DNA of 64,000 nucleotides, taken from Dysidea avara (lineage: Eukaryota > Porifera > Demospongiae > Dictyoceratida > Dysideidae). Under the pieces are notes generated by a model. That model was not told the DNA's origin. It was given only the letters and a program-made list of their open reading frames with translations, and searched no databases. The DNA lies in NCBI RefSeq assembly GCF_963678975.1, contig NC_089272.1:62074574-62138573 (forward strand). Reading direction: 5' to 3'. Below, in pieces: positions 12,450 through 25,800 of the stretch (position 1 is the first letter of the stretch; each line of letters starts with the position of its first letter). Both the position numbers and the translations under genes were made by a program.

Positions 12450-12982
12450 CCAAAGGCCTTTTAGTCTGTCCATATCCTGTTATTGACCAGAAATTGTCTA
12501 AATTATTCTTAAAGCTGTTGAGATTAATTGACTCAATGACATTATCGGGTAGGGAGTTCCACTGATTAATCACACTGTTGGTAAAGAAGTTGAGCCTGGA
12601 TGTGGGTCTACATTTGCTGTTTGAAAATTCGTTGATAGTGACCTCTAGTTATGCTATTTGTAAAAACAAAAAATGGTTGTGGTGTGACTCTGCTAAGATT
12701 ATTCACCAGCTTGTAAACATCTATTATTGCACCTCTCTGTCTATGACAATACAATGAATATAAGTTAAGATGATGTAATCACGACTCGTAAGGTAAGTGT
12801 GCTATTTCTGGGGCTAGTTTGGTTGTTCTTTGTTGAATTTTTTCTAGTTTATCAATGTCTCTGGCCAGATACAGACTCCAAATTGACACACAGTACTCTA
12901 AATGTGGGCATGCACTGGGCAGATATAAGTTTTGTATTGTTACAAACTGAGATGCATTTAAGGACATGTAGTAACAGCTCAA
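12450..12982 (-). pseudogene. LINE reverse transcriptase C-terminal fragment
   Basis: The minus-strand frame at 12982-12779 reads PHLEYCVSIWS, then DIDKLEKIQ and a QRRATKLxPE-like segment, the conserved post-catalytic region of CR1/Jockey-like reverse transcriptases. Similarity continues towards 12450 in other frames with stops (a GAIIDVYKL-like stretch). This is a short, dead remnant. Confidence 0.75.
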
Positions 12983-13299
12983 GTGCTATCATTCCCAAAA
13001 ATAACATCACTACCTACCAGATAACTGTTCTTCCCTGCTGCTGCTGTAGTCCCCACCATTATAACACACATTACAATACTGATGGCTAGCTACTATTCCT
13101 ACTAAACTTTACTGTTCAAATTATCATACCTGCTATCAAATGTTATAGATATAGCTAATTTGTATCACTGTATGCATATTAAGTGATGATAATACAAATA
13201 ATGAGTTATCAGTGAGAAACATGCGTCATATACAGCCCCCTGTACTACATGTCATATACAGCCCCCCTGTACATATATATCTACAAACAGGGGCAGAGA

Positions 13300-13950
13300 A
13301 CAGTACTCGAAAGTGTGTGTGTGTGTGTGTGTGTGGGGGGGGGCTGTGGGGGGGCAAGTCATGCGGGGTGGCTGTAAGTTGCAAAGTGCTGAAAATCATT
13401 AATAATTGTACCTTGGTACCTTGGTGTGGCACTTGCATGCTAATATTAGGGGGTCTGTGGGCATGCACCCACAGGAAGATTTGAATGCTTTGAAATTGAA
13501 TCTGACAGCATTTTCAGTGGTACATGTGTACTTGAATAGGATACTCCTCTAATATTATCGCAATCTGGTAAATGTTTTTGAAGCCTGTGGACGAAAACCT
13601 GCAAGACTGAATCATGCCCCAGGTTAGGGACCCGTCGATTTCGCCAGCAAAAGTTTTGGCATAATGGTTGGGTAAAAGCAAAGAGCAAAATGCTGGCATA
13701 ATACGTGCAATTTTTGTGAAGTGGACATAAAAATTGTACAAAAGATCGAGATACTCTAATAGAACAGTCAGACACGCTAAAATATCGACAATGCATAGCT
13801 AATTGTTACAAGAACAACAAGTGACAATCGAGATACCCTAATAAAACAGTCGCACATGTTAAGCAATATTAGCTGGCTCCTTGCTTTACATGTTAGAAGT
13901 AATTTCTGATCGAGATACTCTAATAGAACAGTCACTTTAAGGCGAAACTG
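13300..13950. repeat. GT microsatellite and cluster of three CTCTAATAGAACAGTCA-type motifs
   Basis: A (GT)n then G-rich tract lies at 13312-13353. Copies of the motif GATCGAGATACTCTAAT followed by AGAACAGTCA lie near 13743, 13826 (diverged) and 13906, spaced about 80 bases apart. Reading frames here are spurious. Confidence 0.65.
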
Positions 13951-16900
13951 TAGCTTTGCACTTGGAAATATTCAATTAACAAAGATCAGTGCTAAGTAAA
14001 ATTATAATTCTTGAGCAAAATATGGAGCATAATAGGTGAAAAATAAAAGAATTGCTGGAAAGAAAAATAGGTAGAAAAAAAAGCAAAATAGACTGGTCCC
14101 TACCCCAGGTATAGCTACCTACCCTGAATGAGAGCAACAGAACATTCGTATATGATTTGTGGTAGGTTGGGGAACACACTTTGGATTAGTAATTACATTC
14201 CACCTGGACAGGTTCATAGGAGTTGGAAGAGCATCACAACCAGCATGTAGCAAGAATGACAGTTGTTTCTCAGGGAGGCCAAACATCAATCTCTTCCACT
14301 AAGAACAAGCTTGCTCCAGGGTGATAATATCTAAAAATTTATTTTGAACAGTTAATGGCTCAAAACTTGAATCCCAATGCTCAATGTGAGTAGAATGTAA
14401 ATGGTCACATGCATGGTTCTTAAAGGTTGCAGAGCAAATGTTGGTGAACATATTGCAATGTAGCAATTAAAGACTAATGTGCATAGCACCATCCACTTCA
14501 TTTTATCCACCCAAGCGCTAACACCACACCATATCGAAATAGCTACTTCCCTCATCGATTGGAACTCATTATATCGACCTCATTAATTGAAATGACTGAT
14601 AAGAAATTATTTCTAGACAACATTTGTAGCTAACTAATTATATGTTAATAGCTAACTGTACATATGTCCCCCCCCTCCTGTAATCCCCCTCGTAAATTTT
14701 TCCCCCCTGGGCATAATCAGTAAACACTTCCTGCCCAGTAATAATAACAAATAAATAAACTCAATACTGACTGCTATAGTGTTTAAAGTGATGTTGGCAG
14801 TGCAAAGCTATTTGTGTTTGTTCATGTACACCCACACTACACACATGCCTATTAATGGAACTTTTACCATATATGTATATGTAATTCATTGACCACAAAA
14901 GTTGTAATTGGTATATATTCAGTTCTTTGAATTCTTGTCAGTGTCATACTAACTGCATGACTTTTTGAAGGAGTTTTGTTACATTATCCTATGAATTTTA
15001 TTATGGTCATGTATGTAGCTGTTAGGTACACATTTCTTGTTTCCTCTAAGCATGCAATCACCACAGTGCTAGCATATCAAGATGTTTGTATAACTTAGCC
15101 CCATGCAGCTGCACCAATTTGTTCACTATTATGAGCATTTTTTTATATTGCATGACATTTTGTGCTTGTGAGTGCTACACTTGTAACTATGAATGGCAAG
15201 AATGCTCTTTACAAAATGTGTTCTGGCCAATTTTGGAATTTGTGCTCATTTTTTATTTGCAGAAAGTTGCAGAAAGGACCCTCGATAGGCCAGACCTGAG
15301 CAGCCTTGCAGCCATTTGAATTATGCTTGAACACTTACAGGAGTCATTTCATTCATGAGTCTGCCAGGCAGTCAGAATGTTTTCTCCCTGCAGTTATATG
15401 TCATGTCTTTGTATCCATACGAATTCTAAAGAGTGATTAATTATCTCAAAGTATCCTGAGTGGAATGAAGTAGATGTTATTTTATTTATTAAGGCTTAAT
15501 TTACAGCTCAAGTGCTGAAGGTAATAAGATGTTGCTGTTCAATACTAGGGTGAACTTCATCAATTATATTAATTTTAGATCATGTGATAACATGTGACCA
15601 ACACATGTACATACGATATTGAGTACATAGACTATTATGTACATATGTCATAATTATGGTGTCATGCTGTCATCAAGGTATCAGGATAGCCAATCAGAGA
15701 GAGACTGCCATCCTGTGGGACAAGATGACAGGAAAATGGCTCTACAATAATGTGATCATTATGCATTTGGTCAGATACTAATTGCTCATTGATATGCTAC
15801 TGATAAACAGGACTGCACATGAATGAATCTAGTTAAACAACACAGTGCCATGCATATATAGGATTTTACCTTTGGTGAGGTTTTAAAACCCTGAAGTGCC
15901 TTGCCAACTATATACAACCTATATATTCTTGCTAGTTTTAACAAAGTATATAGTAACAAGTAGATGTAAGACTCATAGGTACTGTAGTAGCACTGATGTA
16001 CCAGTCAACTAGGTAGGCGTGACCATTTGTATGACAGCTGAAGGCCGGCTTTGCTTTTTGTCTTTGTGTATATCTGTTTGACTTACTGCATAAGTGCACA
16101 TCATTGAGTCATTTCTACAACCTCACATGAAGGGTGCTCACATCACAGACATCACCAATGCTACAGTTGGGCAATGTTAACATAATTGCATTAAGAGTTC
16201 TGTGGAATATGTTACAGCAAAATGGATCTACATTGTAAAATACCTCATTTTCTCAAGGTATTTTTACCATAATTACATTATACTTAGAATTGTATTTGGC
16301 ACAAACTGGAGAGTTTATTAGTATATTGGTCTGAAGTTTCACCAATCTATTAATGCATGTACGATATTAGAGAGGTCCCATAATGGCTGTGTTCACATTT
16401 CACTCCAATAAGCTTTAGCCTAGTAGTAGTCACCTTTGATGTAGTGCAGTACGTATGCATATTCTCTTCTAGGCATAGTGAACAGCATTACAGTTTTAAA
16501 CTAAATATTAAAAAGTTCTGTAACTAATATATTGGCAAGTTGATTGGTTAGTTGAAAGCAAGAGTTCATAATGGAGTATACTATGAACTCTTGGTTGCCA
16601 GGTGGGTAACTATGTCATGGCCCCTCAGATTATACCAGCCCCAAAAACACAATTAAAAAGAACTTCGCAAATAGTGTGGCATTTTTCATAGGTAATGCAA
16701 TGGATCTGGGGTAGTGATGTGTTAAACAAAGAATTCAAATTTGTTGGTGATCACATAATATTATACTGCTAAACAGTCACCCAGTGAGAACTTGGACTGA
16801 TTTTCAGATGACTGTGCTGTTGTTGTACAGCAATGTATAAGCATCACATGACATTTACTCCAATTCTTTAAATAAAATATAGTCTTGTGCACACAATAGA

Positions 16901-17281
16901 ACATGTAGAATCCAGTGATGTGCACAACTGTGCCCTGGGTGGATGTGTAACATCTACATGTGGTCCATCACTTGATCGATACACTATAATGTATCTTATC
17001 TGAGTGTACAGCGTTATGGTATACAGTTCATGTAGAGTATGTATATTTAACAATAATAACTTGCTATCTGTATTAACTGATTAGAAAACACTGGCAAATT
17101 CAAGTAGGGTTCCATGAAATCTAAATCTAGGAAGGGTCATACTCATTCTTGATTATACGTAATAATGGCATTTTTTTGCCTTTATTGCAAAATCTTATAA
17201 AACTGCCTGGCATCCCGGTATGCAACTTCGTATGTTAAAATAATTATAGGTGTTAAACTTTTGCAGCCAATGTGTACAAAC
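13951..17281. other. No gene recognised apart from a SINE-like repeat
   Basis: AT-rich sequence with only short frames and no splice-linked coding segments visible to me. The SINE-like copy at 15,250-15,526 is listed separately. Confidence 0.5.
15250..15526 (-). repeat. SINE-like repeat, family with AGCACAAGTGCT core
   Basis: Read on the minus strand this matches the plus-strand copy at 37,597-37,840 over about 250 bases, with the blocks in the same order: CTTCAGCACTTG, CTTAATAAATA, TTTGAGATAAT, ATGGATACAAA, CCTGTAAG and ATGGCTGCA. The far end in the other copy has a box-B-like GGTTCAAGGTCC, suggesting tRNA ancestry. Confidence 0.65.
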
Positions 17282-17542
17282 CAGGGGCGGCTCCAGGTGA
17301 GGTTTCCGGAAACAGGTCACATTCAGATCGACATACTCTAATAGAGCAGTCAATCACTCTAATAAAGTAGTCAGTGCAGCAAGCTATTAAAGGATTTTAT
17401 GTACTTTATCAGTGATATTAATATGTACTTAGTGGAGGGCAGTTATTCTCAGCAGGCAGTTACCTTTTTTTTGGTCTTCACCAAAAGTCTAGCTATGCTC
17501 TTGATCAGAAATCACTCACCAAAAATCCTGGAGCTGCCTATG
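17282..17542. mobile_element. hAT-type MITE (CAGGGGCGGCTCCAGG terminus)
   Basis: The left end CAGGGGCGGCTCCAGG at 17282-17297 is mirrored by CCTGGAGCTGCCTATG at 17527-17542. The interior has two TCTAATAGAGCAGTCA-type motifs. No clear target-site duplication. Confidence 0.6.
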
Positions 17543-17729
17543 CAAACTGTGTGTTCACTGACTGCTAGCTAACAAATATCTCACAAAATGGGCATATCTG
17601 TGGAGTCTAAACAATGGTCTATGTCATTTTTAAGGGAAATAAGTAAGTTAGTGTTTCGCTGAGAAGCATTACATACTATTCAGTTTGACCACAATGTACG
17701 ATAATTTGATTTGTCAGGCATGTTAACAA

Positions 17730-17850
17730 GCCATGATATGTCGATATATCACAATATGCGATATATCAATACAGTTTGACTGTATCGATACGGCAATATT
17801 GTCTTAAAACGATACGATACATGATAATAATATTATATTGTTGTATCTCT
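17730..17850. repeat. ATATCG/CGATAT-rich inverted repeat fragment
   Basis: Repeated GATATATC, TATCGATAC and CGATACGATAC units, resembling the GGGCGATATCA-ended MITE family seen at 33.2 kb. Confidence 0.5.
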
Positions 17851-18072
17851 AATACCTATGTACACACACATTTTAGAAGTCAATTGTGTAAGTTGGTAAT
17901 GTACCTGTCTATCCATTTTAGGGTTGGGCATGCAACATAACATAACATATCAATACATGAATATACTTAGCCTTATTATATCAGGTCTTAATGATATTAA
18001 AAAAAAACTCAGCTATACTATGTTACATTTGAACTGCTGTTTGGGGTCATGCATGTATACATACAAAAATAC

Positions 18073-18847
18073 CTAGTCAGGATAGAGATTACGACGTGCT
18101 TTAATACAATGTTCTGCAGACTCGGAATGATCCAGAGTTGACTCTAAATACTTCTCAAATCTTGGATACAAAAATATCTTTGCAAAAGCATACTTTGGCA
18201 GTGAGGAATACTTCACCACATCGATCTGCCGCAACCACTGCAGTGCTACTTTACTCTTTTCATGTGTCTTTGCCAACTTCTTATTTGCTGTATTCTCACT
18301 TATCTTGTACTCTTCTTGTACGCTTGCCATGACTGTCAAGCTTTCACTGTGGATATACTTTTGCCAGGTTTCTGTTAACTTCTGTGCATCTGCGAGTGTA
18401 GCAGAAAGTTGTTCAGTTTTCTCTGTAGCGTTGACAGATTCCCATCCAGTAGCTTCTTCCAATGTTTCAAGAAACTCATTGTCACTATCGCTGCTTGCTA
18501 TCTGCTTGAGATTTTGGTACAGTTTGAATAGTTCTGACTCACTGCGTGTCACTTCAAGATTGAGTTTAGCAGACATCCAACAATGTGTTAGTGGGATATG
18601 TCTCCTCAACGTACTGTCTCCAATAACTGTTGTCTTATCTGTGTTAGCCCCATTGGAACTGATTACAAACAATAGGAAACTCAGTCCTCTTATAATATTG
18701 TCCAATTGCAGTAAATAAGTCATCTCTAATGATACAACTGTAGTGACTAAAGAACAACAAGTAATAGTTACTTTTATAAATACCATATAGCAGATTTTTT
18801 CTGAGGGGGATGCTTTCTGAAATTTTTGCAGATTGGCAGCTGTCCGC

Positions 18848-18849
<2 letters not shown>
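18073..18849 (-). CDS. Unrecognised protein, probable terminal exon(s)
   Basis: A minus-strand frame of 258 codons is open to a stop at 18073. From about 18745 down it looks genuinely coding: charged, helix-prone, rich in Glu/Lys/Ser, with a TGWESVNATEK segment and a Tyr/Phe/Arg-rich C-terminus. The first roughly 35 codons (above about 18745) look like repeat sequence next to a 23-base poly(A) tract (poly(T) on this strand) and probably are not exonic. Plausible splice acceptors on the minus strand lie near 18740-18755 (TTCTTTAG and CACTACAG). The true start and any upstream exons were not found. It lies divergently about 1 kb from gene 1. I recognise no domain and assign no function. Confidence 0.5.
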
Positions 18850-18878
<29 letters not shown>

Positions 18879-19816
18879 TGAAATATACAGCTCATTCAAA
18901 ATAACATTCTTTAATGCATTAAAAGGTCCTGAAGAAGTGAAAAGTTTCTCTCTTGAAATTTTGAACAATGGTCATCCCACAAACTATTTCCCCTTAAAAA
19001 TATCTCACCAAGCAAATCTATTGCAATATTCCAGTCATACACAGCCTGTCAATAGGGATTAAATGTCCACTAGTATAACTGCAGGTTTAAATGTCAGACC
19101 TCTCTCATTTCATCGCTTTTATTTCTATGATCCTTACTAAAATGTGAAACTTCTATTTCTTTTTATATGCGTAATGGTCTAGCATGGCAGTGGGCAAATT
19201 AATAAATAATTTGGTAGTTTTTGAACACTTTACACATTGCTGAACACAGTAGAAGCTGCAAGTGTTATTTTGATTGATGATCGAGTTTACAACCTTTGGA
19301 CAATTAGACAAACTCCTTCTTCATAAGATGCTCGATAAAACTGACTAAGCTGTGCTGAAACCATAAACATGAACAAGGCTCAGCCACTCCCTCATAATTA
19401 GTAGCTTCTTTTAGTTTCAAGCACCCTGGGATTTTCCCTACTTCACACACTAAGTAAAACGAGCATGACATCTGTAGTTACTTAACAAATTAAAATAATC
19501 TTTGTTTATTACCACTATTACGCGAACATACTCACATCTCCGCAAGAAGAGATCAGAAGACACCATTCACGTGACACTATACCGTTGCACGTGACACTGA
19601 TCATGCATGAATGCACTGTTAAAATCCCCTTTTGAGTTTTCCTGTTGACAACCGTCCACCATTGTTTCATGACTTAATCGCAAGTGGAACCTGTACACGG
19701 GTGTGTAGAAAAGTGAAATCAGTTTTTAGATATCTGTTGACGAAAGGAGCAAGTTTTGTTGAAGAAAATCGTTGGATGTAAACATCACTTCGACGTGTTA
19801 GAATGTGTACAGAGAT
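18850..19816. promoter_or_regulatory. Divergent intergenic region upstream of gene 1
   Basis: Starts with an A23 tract and repeat-like sequence. Closer to gene 1 it holds two GCACGTGACACT / TCACGTGACACT sites (near 19567 and 19587) with an E-box core CACGTG, about 230-250 bases before the gene 1 start codon. A promoter role is inferred from position only; there is no clear TATA box. Confidence 0.35.
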
Positions 19817-22800
19817 ATGAACGAAGACAATATCGAATGTGTCGCACTAGAAGAATGCGCTGTGTCCTTCACCAACAAATTGGACCCATCCGCGATATTT
19901 GCACACTTGATAGCACAACATCTCTTAACAGAGGACGATAAACAAGTGTTGATGAGCAATGCGAGAACACCAAGAGAAAAGGCGAACTACATTATGCACG
20001 TATTGCCCAGAAAGGCGGATGGGTGGTTTGATAAACTGTTACAATGTCTCCATGATTCAACGGATGGCACAGGCCATGGGGTCCTTTTGAAAGACTTGGA
20101 GGAAAAGCGTAAAGAATTAAGAGAGAGAAGAAACACAGGTACACCCAAGACTAGGAAGCACAAGATATCAGTTAGGGGAGGTGCTGAAGAAGAACAGAGA
20201 CCATTATTAGCTCGACAAGAAGAGGTATGGCCACATATACGTACAAATGCATTCCACAGAAACACACACAAATCTCATAATCCTAAAGAAAAGCCTCTGG
20301 TAGCTATGTGAAACACAGCTATTGCTACCCAGTGAACCAGCGTTGGTGCACCTCAGGCACTTGAGTCTTGTGCATGTGAATTCTTCTGGGGCAGGGCTAG
20401 TAACACACAGGAGGACTGTCCAGGTCTCATGGAGTGGAATTATTGAACCTGAAGTTCCATATAGCGACTCCAAAACACATACACATACACACACTGTCCC
20501 AAAATATATACCCTAACAATCCTAGCCTGTGTAACCGGTTGTTACTTGTACGAATTTTGAATTCAGATTGGTGAGCAGATCATATATGGGTCTAGAGAGA
20601 TGGATAACTTGCTGGTGTGTAGCAGCTTCTCATATATAAAATAGAAGTAGCTGATATTTACACATTAAATACCATTGATATAGGAAGATCAGGAGATTTA
20701 TTTTGGTGTCCCTAAAATAATATATATCTCATGGAAATATAGTACCTCATGGATCCAATGGAAAATCTTTTGATGGTCTCAAGAAGTGTTTGCCTCCTAT
20801 CACATCGGTAGGATTGTACGTTTCATTAGGCATTGGAATGTTTCTGTGTACCGTATTACTGCGGCTCCTAATACAGCTGTAAGTGCCCTGTCTTGTTCAG
20901 AATTAAATGCCGAGTCCCATAGTACAGTCATAAGATATATAAAGTACTTTGTGGTTTCATAAATGATAAACTTCCTTTTTTAAGTTTGAGTCTGAAATAT
21001 ACTGGGGAGAACATCAAGTACATTATACAACACTGAGGTACAACGTTAATACTTAGTAATACTTAGTAATACGTGAATGTTGTTCTTGTGTCGTTAGTTG
21101 CCAGCCTATGTAGTTTAGTGGCCAAGGTGAAAAGTTACTTAAATTCCTGGGCCATGGTTTGAGGCAATATGGTAGTAGGAGAATTAGCAAATTAGGTGAT
21201 GAACTTGCTTAATCTTTTCATTCAGTATACACAAATAACTTCTTGCCATAATCCTATTGTACTAAAGTCACTACACCTTCCTCCAGCAAACTGCTCCTGT
21301 AGTATCAAGAGTCCATTATTCTTGATAGTATTAAAGGGAAAAAAGGGACCAGTCTTAACCAGGAGTAATGTTGGGTCATGTTTTTCTCTCAAACCAACAG
21401 CTATAGTTGGTTGGCTTAAAGGGGCGGACACTAAAGCAGGTTTCACTAGTCAGTCTACACTTTTCTATTCATTATCCAGTATCCATGGAGAAACCTGATT
21501 GAATTATTAAGTAGCAACTATATACGGAAATGTGTGCAATTGATCATGTTCTGCTCAGACTAATGGTATTTGATGGAATACATACTGTATACTGTCCACC
21601 CACTGGCTGACCTATCGAAAACAATGAGACAGTGAACAAGTACCAGGTACATTCAGGTTTCATGAGCCTTAAATGGCTATTTTCCTCTTGTGCTCAGATA
21701 AGGAAAACGCTATGCTTACAATCTGTATATGTTATTTGTTAGTGTGGTGTATAGCAAATCCTTCACCTTGTTACTGATAAGGCCAACTAAAAGTAGGTCC
21801 CAAACGTAGTACTTCATGACCTCATTAATAAGATCACCTCATTATAGTGACCCATATCAAGTAAGTCCCAAACAGGGAGTGGGGATATGACATGCGTGCA
21901 TGAATACTAATAAACTACCAGGGCGCTGGCAAAAAAATATTTTATACAATTGCACTTCTGGTATGTGTTCATAATCATATATTAGGCATGAATGATTGTA
22001 TATCATCATTAAAATATTGTTGTGACTCTTCGTGGGAAGTCTGTGACTGCCACGTCAACGTCTAGTTTCTCCTTAATGGAACTGTTTATAGTTGCACAAT
22101 TCACATCATTGCTTAATCCCCAGTGATCCCTGCCATCAGAATAATGTACAGGACCTACTCATTGGGCTCACATGAAATGTTTTGTGATGTAGCGAATTCT
22201 TATACTAGTACATGTGACACATGTCGTGCCCTCCCTCAAGTCCCAAACATAGATAAGGTGTACTTCATGACCTCATCAATAAGACAAGATCGTTGTAGTG
22301 ACCATGTCAAGTAGGTCCCAAATATACTTAAAGGTGTCCAAGAGTCAAGAGGTTTGACAGGTATATTTTAGCAACCATACAGTATCTATCTGCTACAGTA
22401 TAAACATGATACTCATGATCTGTGTTATATGTACTGTATACATATAGCACATAAATTGTTTACCACAACTTTGTATTATGTCACTACAGACTTATTCGAT
22501 ATTCTTGGAATCATCTGGTAATCACTCTAACCACACAATACAAGTCAGGTCAAGTGATACAGTTGGATCTCTTATGGATAAAGTCAGAACTAAACTTAGT
22601 AAGTTTAAACGGACTATTATATATTTGTATATTTGTTTAGTGCACATATACTAAATGTTAACTATTTGTGTCTATGAAGGTACTGTGTGAGGTGGTTGCT
22701 AATATTTCATACATGTTTTTTGCCATAATGCATGTATATTGGTATACATGTGATTGTTTGCCTGACATTGATAGGAATGTTCTGAACAGTTTTTGTCACA

Positions 22801-25800
22801 CTCACAAAGTATGGCTTCTCTAGCACCTGATTCTAAAACCAGGAAAGCATGTATTTTGTTTAGTTGGCTAAAAGAAAGATTTTGAGGGTTCTGGGACACT
22901 TATAGCATATGTGACCAAATTTTACAAAACCAATCCAAATCGCACATCAGGCAAAATCAAACTAACGGGGGGATAGCTACACTATCGTACCGCGTGCTAC
23001 TAGTTTTGACGCTCAGTACTACTCAAACTACTCAAGCCTGGTTTTAACAGACGTCTTTTCTGGGTGGTATGGAGAGCTTGAATGGCAGTTTCAGGTCTTG
23101 TGAAGGATCTGGCTTGGCAAGAATCAGTGGATTACTGGTGGATGGCCTGATATTGTTTGCCAAACGACTTTTCTGTTCATATCAGCCACTAAGAAGCCAG
23201 CACAGCCCTGTAATCTCGTGTCTGGACTTCAATCATGGTCTGCCTCCAGTTTGAAGTCTATCTCTTGCCCACCCTGCCACTCTCCACCCTCCTCCCCTTT
23301 GTGAGTACTCGTGATATTATTTCGCTTGTCCAACTGCTCAGATTTTCTATCTTATTTGGCGGGAAACTCTACAAGCAGCTACAAGTACTGAAAGTGGTCT
23401 GAAAGGTAATAGATTGTAGCATCTTTTGTGTAAATTTCATATGCATGCCTGCTATCCTGGGCAAGTTGAATTCTTTAAAACTGTATATCTCGAAACTTCT
23501 AATGTACGATTTGGAACGTTTTTCCAAAATTCAGTCACACATATATCTATGTGTACCAATGCACACATTAGATATAACTTGTATATTACTGAGGTGTTGA
23601 GGTTGAAGAGATTATGAGCTGTGTGATAAGGAGCAACTAACTTCCTCAGCTGATCAGGTCATGCATGTACACTGTAGTAATAACAAATGGCAACAAGTAA
23701 CTTGTATAGAGAACCATTACTACTGCTCATGTGTGTACATGTAAAATACAATTAATACAAGTGTTGTGAAAACAAAGGAAAGGTACCACTAGTTGTGAAG
23801 AACGTATGTGCCATACCACAGCAAAACAAAATCCCTAACTATTAGGGAATTGTTTAAGCTTATTATCTAATCACATCAGGGATTTTTTTTGTGGTTGGCT
23901 TCACTGCTATGTATGTTATCAGGAGCTTATAAGCGCCTTCGGTACTTATAAGCTCCTGATGTTACACATGTACTGTTATAAGAGTGAGGTAATTGAGGTT
24001 GTGAAGTACATCTTGATGCAAGTGTGAAGTTTCAGATGAGAAGTCCTAGAACATTTGCTGTTCAAAATTGTGTATATCATCAGATATGTATGTATATCTC
24101 ATGAGCAGTTTTGCCACTTCACTTTAATAAGTGGGTGTAATGCATACGCCCATGAGCTTCAGAGGAGACACAACATGTTATCAAAAGAATTCATGTTAAC
24201 TTCATAATCTGACTTTACGAGATCGACCTTGAATAAAATTTACAGTGTTGTTCTCTTTCACTGTCACCATTTGCTGTACAGTAAGTTGATGACATCTTCA
24301 ATCGCCTTGTGTACTAATATTAAATTGCTGAGGTTCACCCAATAAATTACACCTAAGCTTTTCATTGGCACTAGGTAAACCAGGCGTGCGCCCACAGCTG
24401 GCCAAAGGCCGGCTGTGTGCGCACCTGGTTTACTGAAATTGCTTTCCGAAAAGTGTGTGTTTGTATGTATGTATGTCTGTTTGTTTGTTTGTATATTTGT
24501 TTGTCTTTCTGCACCCATGTGAGCAAAACTTTGTTCGCTAAAAACAGTCTTTATGTGATAAATAAAGGCCATATAGAGCCTGTATTAAACTTCTGGGCAG
24601 GTAAGCTTTGGTTTAAGACGGTTGATACGTGCTGGTTTGACATATGGGTGAAACGAGTTTATAAGGACGCAGTGAAGACCTTTCCCAATGGGCTCTATGG
24701 ATGTCAAACAGCTGAAGAACAACACAGCTTGCCTCCTAGGCTACCGGGTATAACAAATTCCTTTGAGTTAAAAGGGGGCATGCCCGTACATACGCGAACG
24801 AAAATGAAGAGCAGCTTTGAGGCTTTGACTGGAGAATTTGCATAAGAAAATGTTGTAGACGAACTATAAAACAATTAAGAAAATACTTCTGTGCATCATT
24901 AGTGGGTTAAAGTATTTTGTTCGAGATACACCTCCTTAGCAGTGCTTAGCAACGTAATTACAGAATCACTAAGTATTTCATCAATTACAAAATACAAATT
25001 ACTATAATTCAATTGTGTATGTAGCAACAAAACAAAATCCAATATAAATATTAGTTGTTAATTAATTCCAGTTAGGTTTGTTTGCTGCATGGCACCTGGT
25101 TTTTAGAAGTAGCACAACATCATCTTGTTTTTACCTAATTCTAAAGTAGCTTTTTAATTACTCTGTATAAATCCTGTGAGTGTGTCATACCTCCTCTGCA
25201 CAAGCTACTGTACTTGTATGTACATTTTTCTTAATATTGTTCAGGTGACCTGCTTTTTATTGTGTGTGGAAAGGTAACTGGTCAACCCATTCCAGGTAGA
25301 CTTGTAGCTAGCCCACCCTCAATGCTTACTATACACTTGTATGCAGCCATAAAAACGTTGTGAGGGTACTAGGGTAACAGAACAACAACTTGTGCTTTCA
25401 TGGCCCGATGTCCACAAGCTATACCATGTTTGTGTGATGCTATTAATGTGTACATGGTGACTGTTGATAAAAAATAAGGGAGGATAACCAGCATTGTATG
25501 TGTTACCGAAACCACTATGTTAAGTTGCCAGGGTACTTGGTTTCATTGCCTAACACTGGTTGAAAGGTTACATTATTAGTGAATCTACATACTGACAAGT
25601 ACCAACTTATTTTCCACACACACATACAAACACACACACACACAACACACACACACACAAACACACACACAAACACACACACACAACACACGCACACACA
25701 AACACACACACACACACACAAACACACATACAAACACACATAAACACACACACACAAACACACACACACAAACACACACACACACAAACACACACACAAC

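Noticed and set aside
24417-24845. 142-codon plus-strand frame in gene 1 intron 2
   Set aside because: Starts in a MITE-like hairpin and a GT-rich tract. It has no domain, and its splice phases do not fit gene 1, which is complete without it.
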